DNA of 10,000 nt. It comes from Nymphaea colorata (lineage: Eukaryota > Streptophyta > Magnoliopsida > Nymphaeales > Nymphaeaceae). The DNA is taken from NCBI RefSeq assembly GCF_008831285.2, contig NC_045140.1:1-10000 (forward strand). Reading direction: 5' to 3'. Position numbers and translations under genes: made by a program. Positions within the stretch are counted from its first letter, which is position 1. Every line of letters starts with the position of its first letter. Positions 1 to 8,200 of this stretch are shown piece by piece. The notes under the pieces were generated by a model, which searched no databases, had not been told where the DNA came from, and saw only the letters and a list, made by a program, of their open reading frames with translations.

Positions 1-600
1 TAGGACCACTCCTGCTAGAACTAGAATTTCCTAACCAAGAGCGACCTACCTTCCCAGGTCTCTTGAGTGCTACTCAAAAACCGAAAATTCCTAAGACAAT
101 TAATTACAACACTTCTACCCGGCCGGACAGACCCCGGCGCAAAAACCCTTAGGACAGAAGATTCAGGTGCGGAATACCCTTATTCCCAAATCCTAACTAC
201 GGGCAGACCTAAGACAAACACTACAAGGGTTGACGCGGCTTTTACAATCGTAAGCGATACAAGAATTCACTCGTCTCACTCAACAAACCACTCAACCAAA
301 CACACAAGACGAACGAGCAAACCACGCCCAACAATAAGCAAATGGGTACGGTCGGCTCCTTGTGGTCGTGTCTCGGGCAGCTGGCCCTTGAGGTACCACG
401 GCAGGGAGCTAGGCCGAAGCCTTGGGCTAAAACAATAACTAAAACAAACTAAATGGAATCCTAAAACCGAAAGCACAACACCCTCCCGGAATCTACAAGT
501 GAGCTAAGGTGTTACCGGCCAAGGGCTAGCCTTGGCTGAGCCGGAACAACCGCGGGGTGAAGACCAAACCCCGGGCAATGCAGCAACGGGCCGGCGAGAA
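1..600 (-). other. End of the LTR (R/U5 side), no gene
   Basis: This is the transcript-distal end of the 3' LTR, matching 9123 to about 9723. A + strand frame of 123 codons (67-438) occurs in both LTR copies, but it is antisense to the element and shows no family pattern. Transcript 3' processing is expected somewhere in an LTR, but no clear AATAAA signal is seen on the minus strand here. Confidence 0.6.
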
Positions 601-1080
601 GCGCGCGGCCTGGACAGCCTCCTGCTGTCGGACGAGTAGACAGACGTTGCCTGGAACAGTAGCCTGCTGCCGAGCAAAGACGGTCACGCGAGGAACAGAG
701 ACAGCCACCTGCTGTCGAGAATCACCTCCGGACGCGCGGCCGTGAAGGACACGGGCTAGCTGTCGGATGCGGCCGGCTGACGAGTGGCCGAGAGGACAGC
801 AAACTGCGGTCGGGCACAGACTGACGGACGAGACCTGACTGTCGAGTGCAGACCTACGGTAGCAGCGGCAAAAACAAAGGCGAGTCGCTGTCGCCTTGGA
901 CGCCGGAAGAGCAGCGACTGGATGTCGCCGAGGCGCTGGCGCGTTGCCGCTTGCAAACTGAAGACAGGTCGGCGGGGAAGGTCGACTGGGCAGCCACCTG
1001 CTGCCTGGAGCCGAGAGGAGAGGGCGACCGACTGTCGCCGCTAGGCTGGACAGAAGCCGCGGACAAGACGAGGGGGGCGA
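600..1080. repeat. GC-rich degenerate repeat of about 42-45 bases in the LTR
   Basis: A core CCTGCTG(T/C)CG recurs at 621-630, 663-672 and 708-717, spaced 42 and 45 bases, with TGGA(A)CAG-like sequence before each. Looser copies with CTGTCG or CTGCGGTCG follow to about 860, and a CAGCCACCTGCTG word recurs at 702-714 and 991-1003. The first part is repeated in the other LTR at about 9723-9840. It looks like a decayed tandem array in the U5-side half of the LTR. Confidence 0.6.
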
Positions 1081-1189
1081 AAGCCGAGTTCGGCAGTGCC
1101 TACCTGCCTATTCTCCGAATGGCTCAGCCACGGACGCCGGCAGGAAACCCGACGATGGAGAGCGCAGCCGAGGTGCTGGCCGAGGACTG

Positions 1190-1660
1190 CTAGCGGTGCG
1201 CTAGCGTCGCCGACTGAACCTAGTCCCTAGCTACGGCAGGGCTGGGCTTGGACTGGCGGGGCTCTACAGGTAGAACAGTCAAGATAAGAGGGCTCGGGCT
1301 GGGGTAGGCCGAGAGTCAACAGGGCTTAGGTTCGATAGGGAGGTTAACCTAGCTAAAGGGTAGGTTAGGCCGAGAGCTAGAACTAGAGAGAGTGAGGTTA
1401 AGGGTAAGCTCGGTCGAGGAACTTAGGCACTTGGGTGAGCTGGGGTAGATCGAGGCTGGGCTCGGTTGGGGGTAAGTGAGCTGGGTCACTCGAGCTAGAC
1501 TCGAGTCAACTAGGTTAGTCCTAGCTGGGCTCGGGTTGACCGAGTTCCTAGGGATGAGGATGAGTTAGGTCAAAGGAGCTCAAGTCAACTAAGAAGAAAT
1601 CGACTAGGTGAGCTGGGTTCGGTCAAAGTCAAACTAGGTTGGGTTTGACTAATGCACCTA
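1190..1660. repeat. CTAG-rich degenerate repeat block in the LTR
   Basis: I count 14 CTAG tetranucleotides in about 470 bases, where about two would be expected by chance. They sit among recurring short words such as GAGCTGGG, CTCGGGTT, GGTTAG, AGTCAACTAGG and GGTAGG, with no strict period. It resembles an old, decayed array of short repeats with self-complementary words. Confidence 0.65.
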
Positions 1661-2260
1661 GGTAGGGTTGGGGGCTAAGTCAAGTTGACTTAGAATTAGG
1701 CTCGAGCTAAGAGGACTCCCTGGAACTAAAAGACTAAGTACTCGTGGGTCCCTCGAGCAAGGAGATGATGACACGTCAAAAGATGGAGGGTCACGGAAGA
1801 AGAACCGGTTGAAGATAGTGGGGAGCTTGGCTGGGGTGTTCTCGTGACTAAAGGAGATGAGGACACGTGTAAGATCTACGGTGGAGAAGGGACTGGGAGT
1901 GGGAATGGATCTGAACGTGATTAAGGCCAGGTGCGAGTCTAAGGGGACTTGCGCTACAAACGAGGAAAAGTGGGGCGCGAGAGAGGGGAGTGGCACACAA
2001 AATGAGGGATGTGAAGGATGAGGTGGCGAGCTATGAGGAGCCTGGGTGGAAAAGATGATATGCGAGCTGGAAGGGAGCTGGGTCGTGGGCAGAGAGATGC
2101 TGCCACGTGGCCAGAATGAAAGGCTGTGGTTCCTTGCGAGTGGGGCTGAAGACTTGGACAACCAAGTGGAGGACGAGGTGGCGTCTAGTGCTCCTAAAGC
2201 TAAGGAACGTGTAGGATAACTGGTTTTCGGGTAAGGGACACGATGGGCCAGGTGGGACAC
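1658..2260 (-). other. 200-codon Ser/Pro-rich open frame in the LTR, probably not a gene
   Basis: This is the longest frame inside the LTR and it lies on the element's sense strand. The product would be very rich in Ser, Pro and Leu without domain-like pattern. The + strand here is strongly purine-rich (about 1740-2250), so the minus strand is pyrimidine-rich and short of stop codons, which explains a long frame by composition alone. It has no recognised relative and no position typical of an extra gene. I keep it because of its length and strand. Confidence 0.25.
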
Positions 2261-3300
2261 GAGCTGGGAAGGATGATTGGATGGCTGACACTGTACAGAA
2301 GGACGGTGAGGATTGAACTTACCTGATCCGAGTTGACTTCACGTAGGCTCGCACCGAGTGAGGAAGACCGGCCTGGTTTGAGTGATCTCACGCCAATGAC
2401 CAGTACGCCCCTTCAAGCTTCTTGAAAACTTCAACTCGCCAAGGGCAGGGTGGTCCTATGCCACCGGAATCTTGAGAACACGCCGGAAGTTGCAGGATAC
2501 ACCGGAAGACAGCAGAATTCCGGCGAGAAAGCGATTAACTATCCAGCCGTGCGTTTTCACCCGAACGTGGGTATATTGGAGCGCTTGATTGGGCGATTCC
2601 AATGAACTCGTACAGATGATATTTCTACGGTTAAATCTTCATTTACAGGGAGTTTTAACCTGCTGGACCAGAGAACAAGAGGTAGGACAGACCCGAATTT
2701 CCCTTCAAGAAAGTCCGGTCGCATCCACTCTCTCGTTCTTCTCTTGGTGGCTACGTTAACTCGAAAATTCACGGCATTTCTTCACGAAGATCTTGGATAA
2801 TCTAAGACAGATTTTAATGCTCGACACAGACCTTCCTCACGGGTTGACCGCGAAGAAGACCTCGTGTATTAGCGTATTCTGTCCTAGATTAACCGCCAAT
2901 CAACAAGAAGAAAACCGAGAATCGAAGGAAAACAATTTAGCAGTCGTTTGCTGAATTCTAATCCGAATTCAGCCTTCCCTTAGCAAAATCAGACTCTCAA
3001 CTTCACCGGGGTTGTGAAGAAGGCACCAACCTTGCTGGAATTGCAGTTCAAGAGGGGAATCAGCCGTGGACGAGGGAGGGATTGCCGCGGTAGGAGGAAT
3101 CCGCCGCAAGCCGTCGTGCTTTGAGTTCACCACCGGAATATCTCCGATGCCCGAAGCTTTGCTGGAATTAGGAAGCGTCACAGGCCAAGGGGACGCGAGG
3201 GGATGAGAGGCACCGCAGATTTCACCAGTGAAACTCGATGGCTGACGAAGAGATGAAGAACTCGCCTCTAGACCGAGGGAGAGAAAGACAACCTCACGAG
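2260..3300 (-). other. LTR middle section without a recognisable gene
   Basis: I see no gene, RNA gene or clear repeat here. Minus-strand frames of 60-70 codons (for example 2557-2772 and 2969-3181) show no family resemblance and are about what chance gives. Composition is mixed and lacks the CTAG enrichment of the neighbouring block. Confidence 0.6.
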
Positions 3301-3370
3301 GAGGAGAGAGATTGCAAACCTTGCAAATGCTTTCTTAGTTCAATATTCGATACAACTCTAAGATCCAAAA

Positions 3371-3380
3371 CAATATATAC
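3371..3380 (-). promoter_or_regulatory. Candidate TATA box in the LTR
   Basis: The minus strand reads GTATATATTG here, within the most AT-rich part of the LTR (about 3300-3540) and about 605 bases after the LTR start. It is the best TATA-like match that I saw on the sense strand of the LTR. If used, transcription would start roughly at 3338-3350, leaving R plus U5 at more than 3.3 kb. That is long, so another start nearer the PBS cannot be excluded. Confidence 0.4.
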
Positions 3381-3539
3381 ATGTCCTAATTGAACGAGTC
3401 TACAATCCAGATCTCGTTCTCTACCCACAATCCAAATCCATATTGCCAAGCACAACCCGCTTGGCTAGGTCCTTATTTCAAACCCAACGAAAGCAAACCT
3501 ATTTGCTTAACAAAAAACACTTAAACTAGACTCGGGCCT

Positions 3540-3984
3540 AATGCCCAACTCGTAAACAAAGGGTTAAACCCCTGAGCCTTGTGAGCCCAGGGTGGGGACC
3601 TCGTGAGGGGACCCGCCCTCACTTCGGTTGACTAGACCAAGAGCTCGGTCTGGTTTGACCGAGCCATTTGCCTAAGACCTTGGTCTTTGGCTAGCTCAAG
3701 GACATAAGACCGGACTCACTTGGTTAAGACTCTACTAGCTTAGTGAGACCTACTCTAGAATCACAATCACCCTGAGACGTACCCAGTTCAAGCACCGTCT
3801 TGGCTTCAGCTGCTCCTCCCGCTCCTCCCACTGCAACTGACGCTGGTGCAGAATCCTTCTCCTTGGGACTTACCTGCGCGAGCTGAAGAGAACGCGCCCA
3901 AATCTCTGACGCCTTCCTCTTACGCCGACTGGGTTCGGCCTGCTCTGCCTCCATCTGCACGGACCTGGAAATTGGTCCGTAACA
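3540..3984 (-). other. Upstream part of the LTR (U3 start)
   Basis: This is the beginning of the LTR in the sense direction. It contains the last 65 bases of the chromodomain frame (to 3920). It also contains a 78-codon minus-strand frame (3960-3724) with an early basic Arg/Lys cluster and then an Ala/Gly/Glu-rich stretch. That frame may be an extension of the polyprotein tail in another frame or may be chance. A CAG|GTAAGT sequence, the plant 5' splice-site consensus, lies at 3868-3876. The rest is GC-richer sequence with the hairpin and several CTAG sites. Confidence 0.5.
3643..3664. repeat. Perfect 8-bp hairpin in the LTR
   Basis: GCTCGGTC (3643-3650) and GACCGAGC (3657-3664) form a perfect inverted repeat around a 6-base loop. 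Shorter AGACC/GGTCT inverted pairs lie around it, at about 3634-3650 and 3676-3687. A structured region is clear; any regulatory role is unknown. Confidence 0.6.
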
Positions 3985-4000
3985 GATTCCCCCTCCCTAC
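3985..4000 (-). other. Polypurine tract
   Basis: The minus strand reads GTAGGGAGGGGGAATC and abuts the TGTTACGGACC start of the 3' LTR. Its purine-rich core is the expected RNase H-resistant primer for plus-strand DNA synthesis. It overlaps the coding sequence for the end of the chromodomain. Confidence 0.87.
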
Positions 4001-4004
4001 TTTG

Positions 4005-4165
4005 CGCTTGTCCTCGAGCGCTAGAAGAGGGGGAAACGGTGAATGATCGTCCCGAATTCCTCCCAAGAAGTACCCCCTGTCGGGTCCCTCCCATTCTACG
4101 AGCACCTCGTGCCTGGTTCTCCCTTGCCGCTGTACATACCTGTGTTTGAGAATACGGTAGGGAGT
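4005..4165 (-). pseudogene. Chromodomain remnant, split over two frames
   Basis: A chromodomain normally ends the integrase of chromoviruses and reads chromatin marks to steer insertion. Here its parts are present but out of frame. One frame, +1 relative to integrase, carries a VLVEWEG strand at about 4085-4105 and a final LEDK motif at 4007-4018. A second frame carries the central segment with the SWEEF and RFP motifs at about 4034-4072. Changes of frame are therefore needed near 4144-4169, near the C run at 4073-4077, and near 4021-4033, where five G lie. The outer frame ends in a TAA at 3920-3922, inside the LTR. The family pattern is clear enough to name the domain, but no single frame would make it. 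Confidence 0.75.
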
Positions 4166-5261
4166 TTGGCAAACTATCCGGGACTTGCTCGATCAAAGTA
4201 GGTACATCACCCTGATGAGGCTTAAGCCTGGTGACGTGAAAGACTGGATGTACCAACGCTGTTCTTGGAAGGCCAAGTCTGTACGCAGCCTTCCCTATCT
4301 TCTGAATCACCGGATAGGGTCCATAATATCGAGGTAGCAACTTCGAATAGGGCTGACCCATCAAGGACTTTTGCTTAAGAGGCAACCTCTTAAGCCACAC
4401 ATAGTCTCCCACCTGAAACTCCCGGTCCTTCCTTCCCTTATCGTACACTTGCTTCATACGATTTTGCGCCTTGACGATGTTTTCCTTGAGAGATTCTAAG
4501 ACCTCTTCTCTGGTGCGCAACTCACAATCTACTGCATCATCTTCCGCAGTTCCTCCTTCATACCTTGGTATTGATGGGGGTGGAAATCCATATACACCCT
4601 CGTAAGGGGTGATGCCAGTAGACGAGTGAAGACTCGTGTTGTACGACCATTCTGCCCAAGGCAGATACGTAACCCATGTTGATGGTCGTTCTCCTGCGAA
4701 GCAACGGAGATAAGTCTCCAAGGACCGGTTGACAATTTCACTTTGCCCATCTGTTTGTGGGTGGTGGGCAGTACTAAAGTTTAACGTCGTACCCATATTC
4801 TTCATGTACTCCTGCCAGAATGCACTCAGAAAGATGGAGTCTCTGTCACAGACGACGGACTGTGGCATTCCATGCAGTTTCCCGATATACTCTTGGTAGA
4901 CGTTGGCCACAAGTGGCCCTTGATACAACCTCGGCAAGGGGGCGAAGTGACTATACTTAGTGAGCCGATCCACGACAACTAAGACTGCCTCTCTCCCTTC
5001 TGATCGAGGCATGGCGTCGATGAAGTCCATCGTGACATCAGTCCACGGCTTGGTTGGTATAGGCAGAGGGTTCAAATGACCAGGAGGCTTGATGGCCTCG
5101 TACTTCTCCCTCTGGCAGACTATACACTTCTTGACGTAGTTTTGCACTTCTGCCTTTATTCCTCGCCACCAAAATTGGGCCTTTATTCGCGCAAGGGTCT
5201 TAGCGACCCCTTCATGACCCGCTGCGGGGGGTGTCATGAAAATGCTGCAGGAGTTCCTGCC
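4150..5261 (-). pseudogene. int: Integrase (zinc-binding, DDE core, GPY/F), separated from pol by a stop
   Basis: This follows the polyprotein in the same frame after the TAA at 5262-5264. Counting from the ATG at 5237 (a convenience, probably not a true start), the zinc-binding region keeps a His at 8 and the CX2C pair at 38/41. The catalytic triad is complete: D71 (about 5025), D131 (about 4845) and E167 (about 4737), with exactly 35 residues between the second and third. The GPY/F module lies at about 306-338, ending in a HPVFHVTRLK segment. It would process LTR ends and join them to host DNA. The first zinc-finger His lies in a different frame, between about 5265 and 5231, so the N-terminus is disrupted. 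The frame stays open to 3870, but after about 4160 the reading no longer resembles the family, which marks a frameshift. Confidence 0.88.
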
Positions 5262-5267
5262 TTAGCC
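5226..5267 (-). other. In-frame stop with a compensating pair of frameshifts at the RNase H/integrase junction
   Basis: The frames on both sides are the same and are separated by a TAA at 5262-5264. Between about 5265 and 5231 another minus frame gives a short stretch of about 13 codons that looks like the conserved start of the integrase zinc finger. This suggests one base lost near 5265-5270 and one base gained, most simply in the run of six G at 5226-5231 (C on the minus strand). The net effect restores the frame but leaves the stop. Confidence 0.7.
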
Positions 5268-8200
5268 AGAGTTAGGAGGGACTACAGCCTTGTCCTTCCT
5301 ATACAGAAGATTTCCTTTGACTGAATACAAAGGAATGGATCCGGGGTTCTGTTGAACCGAAGTCTTGATTAGCCTTAATGACTGGTCATCATGTTGATCC
5401 TGGGCTAATCTCGTCCAAATGTCCGTCTCCACCACAGACAAAGTCATCAACTGTTCAGTGAGGCGGGAAAGAGAATCCGCCGCCTTGTTCTCAGGACCCT
5501 TCTTGTACTCGATTTCAAAGTCATACCCCAAGAGCTTCGCTAGCCATCTCTGTTGAGTGGGGGTGGACACACGTTGTTTCAACATGTACTTCAGGCTGTT
5601 TTGATCGGTCCTGACGATAAACTTGCGTCCAATCAAGTATGGACGCCACTTTTCCACCGCGATTACGATTGCAAGCAACTCCTTCTCATATGTGGAGAGG
5701 GGCTTGGCCCGGCTAGTCAAGGCCTTGGACATATACGCGATGGGATGACCATCTTGTCCTAGTACTGCTCCGACGCCGACTTCACACGCATCTGTTTCAA
5801 TAGTGAAAGTCTTTGAGAAATCGGGTAGAGTTAATACTGGGGCGGTCATTAGAGCTGCTTTCAGCTTGTCAAAAGCAACTCTCGACTTCTCAGTCCAAGA
5901 GAAGGCTCCTTTCTTCAGCATCTGGGTGAGGGGCTGGGCAATAATGCCATATCCCTGGATGAATCTCCTGTAGTACCCAGTTAATCCGAGGAATCCTCTT
6001 AGACCTTTGAGGTCCTTGGGCAGAGGCCATTTCTCCATGGCGTGCAACTTTTCGGGGTCTGCCCGAACCCCTTCTCGGGACACGATGTGTCCGAGATATC
6101 CAATGGAAGATTGTCCAAAACTGCATTTGGACATCTTCGCAAAGAGCTGGTGCTCCTGAAGAATACCTAGAGTTATTTCCAGGTGCCTCTTGTGTTGCTC
6201 CTCGTCCTTACTATAGATGAGTATGTCATCGAAAAATACGAGGATGAAGTCTCTGAGATGGGCTCTAAACACATCATTCATACACCGCTGGAATGTAGCC
6301 GGTGCATTTGTCAGTCCAAAAGGCATTACGAGAAATTCATAATGCCCGTCATGCGTTCTGAACGCTGTCTTCAAGACGTCTTTATCGAACATTCTGATTT
6401 GATGATAGCCGGCTCTGAGATCAATCTTGGAAAATACTGTGGCGCCGGCCAATTCGTCTAACAACTCATCAATAACTGGTATGGGGTGCCGATCCTTAAC
6501 GGTCACCTCATTCAGCGCCCTGTAATCAATACAGAATCGCCAAGTGTTGTCCTTCTTCTTCACTAAGAGAACTGGTGAAGAAAAAGGGCTGCAACTAGGC
6601 CTAATGATTCCGCTTTCCAACATTTCTTTCACAAGGCGCTCGATCTCCGCCTTCTGGCTGTGCCCATACCTATATGGCCTGACGTTGACAGGCTCCGCAC
6701 CATGTGCGAGGACGATGCGATGATTATATGCCCGTTTAGGCGGTAAGCCTTTGGGCTCATCAAAAATGGCTGGAAATTGGTCTAGGACCAATTGAATGCT
6801 TGGTGGAATTGGTTCTTCCACCTTATCTTCAGATACCGGTACATCCGTAGCCAATGTGAGTACCCAACAAGCGGGTTGTTCATGTTGGATGGACCGCAAT
6901 GCTGCCTTGGGACGCGTGGAGCTGGCGAGTCCCTGAAGAGTGATCGATTCCCCTTCTCCGTCTGGGATGAACGTCATGGCAAAGTTCTTCACATCCCAAC
7001 GAATATCCTTCCAAGTTAGGAACCAAGGCATTCCTAAAATCAAGTCGACTCCGTCTAATGGAATGACTAGGCAATCCACTTTGAAGTTCTTCTTCTTGAT
7101 GTTGACATCAATGCCCTTTCCTTCATGAATGCACTTGAGTCTATGACCCCCTCCCACGATTATAGTCTGTGGGCTGCTCTCATTGAGAGTGACCTTGCAC
7201 TTCTCAGCGGCTTCTTCGGTTAAGAAGTTGTTTGTTGCACCGCTATCGAGCAGAATCAAAACTTTCTGGCCATTGATGCGGCCAAAAACTCTCATGGCGT
7301 TAGCCTTATGGGGATCCTGGATAGAATGTAAGGATTCAACCTCTTCAGATTTGTCTTCTCTGTTCGAGGTTTCTCCCTTCTGTGGTTCCTCAGATTCAAT
7401 TTTCTTTCCTTTTCTCTTCACTTGGACTTCCTCATCAGACGAGGAACTGGAACTAGAGCTAGAGGAAGAATCGCTCTCTGAACTGGAGCTTGTCTCCGGT
7501 TCATCAACCACCACGATGTTGAATAGTGCCTTGCACTGGTGGTTCTTCTCCCACTTACCCTCACATCTAAAGCATAGGCCCTTCTTCCTATACTCTTCTA
7601 TTTGTTTTGGGGTCAGGTAACGTGTTGGGAGGTCACGGCCCGGTCTTGGGTTGGGCCTATAATCGTTCCCACGGTTGTAGGGAACCAATTCCTTCCCTTG
7701 GGGACGGAATTCTCTACTTTGATTCCGAGAAGTAGAGGAGAATGAGGGTTTCTTCCTCAACTTGTCCGACTTACGAGCCTTTCTTTCTCGTTTCTCTCTT
7801 TTTTCTTCTTTTCTCTCTTCAATTCTCTCCTCATACAGCCTGGCCATTGCGAAACATTCTTCTAAACTACCGAAGCGATGGATTTTCATCTCTCTTTTGA
7901 TATCGCTTCGTAGTCTACCCTTGAACGACCCTATGAGGGCCTTCTCTGGCCATTGCACCATGCTGGCCAACCTCTCGAATTGCCTTTGGTAGACAGGCAC
8001 GGTGGTGGTCTGGGTTAAGTTTTTGAGATCCTCGTCATAATCTATGAACGTGGAGTCTCCAAACTGCAACTGCAGACTCGCTTTGTATTTTTCCCACGTT
8101 GGGTCGGCCGTCTTATGTTCAAACCAGAGGTAGTGGGTTGTTGCTTCGCCGGTCATGTTGGCCGTGGCGATTTCAATCCATTCTTCTTGTGGTACATGGT

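Larger units (their letters stand above)
1..3984 (-). repeat. 3' LTR (about 3.99 kb, lacking about 3 terminal bases)
   Basis: Bases 1 to about 877 repeat at 9123-10000 with one substitution and one indel, which identifies this as the second LTR. The inner edge is set by sequence: the + strand reads GGTCCGTAACA ending at 3984, so the minus strand starts TGTTACGGACC directly after a polypurine tract. The other LTR end, seen at 9120, begins TGTTAGGACC on the + strand. Together these give the 5'-TG...CA-3' ends and an imperfect terminal inverted repeat. The LTR holds no convincing gene of its own, apart from the tail of the pol frame, which enters it to 3920. The inner boundary cannot be compared with the 5' LTR, whose matching part lies outside the window, so it rests on the TIR, the polypurine tract and the end of the chromodomain. 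Confidence 0.87.

Noticed and set aside
67-438. 123-codon + strand frame, repeated at 9189-9560
   Set aside because: It is present twice only because it lies in both LTRs. It is antisense to the element and shows no domain-like pattern.
600-1080. CRISPR-like array
   Set aside because: The repeats are degenerate, the spacing is loose, there are no distinct spacers, and the setting is a plant LTR.
3724-3960. Independent env-like gene after pol
   Set aside because: The 78-codon frame is short, lacks a signal peptide or membrane segment, and lies within the LTR.
3870-4150. Last about 95 codons of the integrase frame as a genuine C-terminus
   Set aside because: They have no family resemblance, while chromodomain motifs appear in the two other frames over the same bases.
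4529-4750. 73-codon minus frame within integrase
   Set aside because: It overlaps the catalytic E region of integrase in another frame, and the integrase frame has the family motifs.
7183-7620. 145-codon + strand frame opposite gag/protease
   Set aside because: It is the antisense shadow of the polyprotein; its Glu/Leu-rich stretch is simply the reverse of the serine tract.
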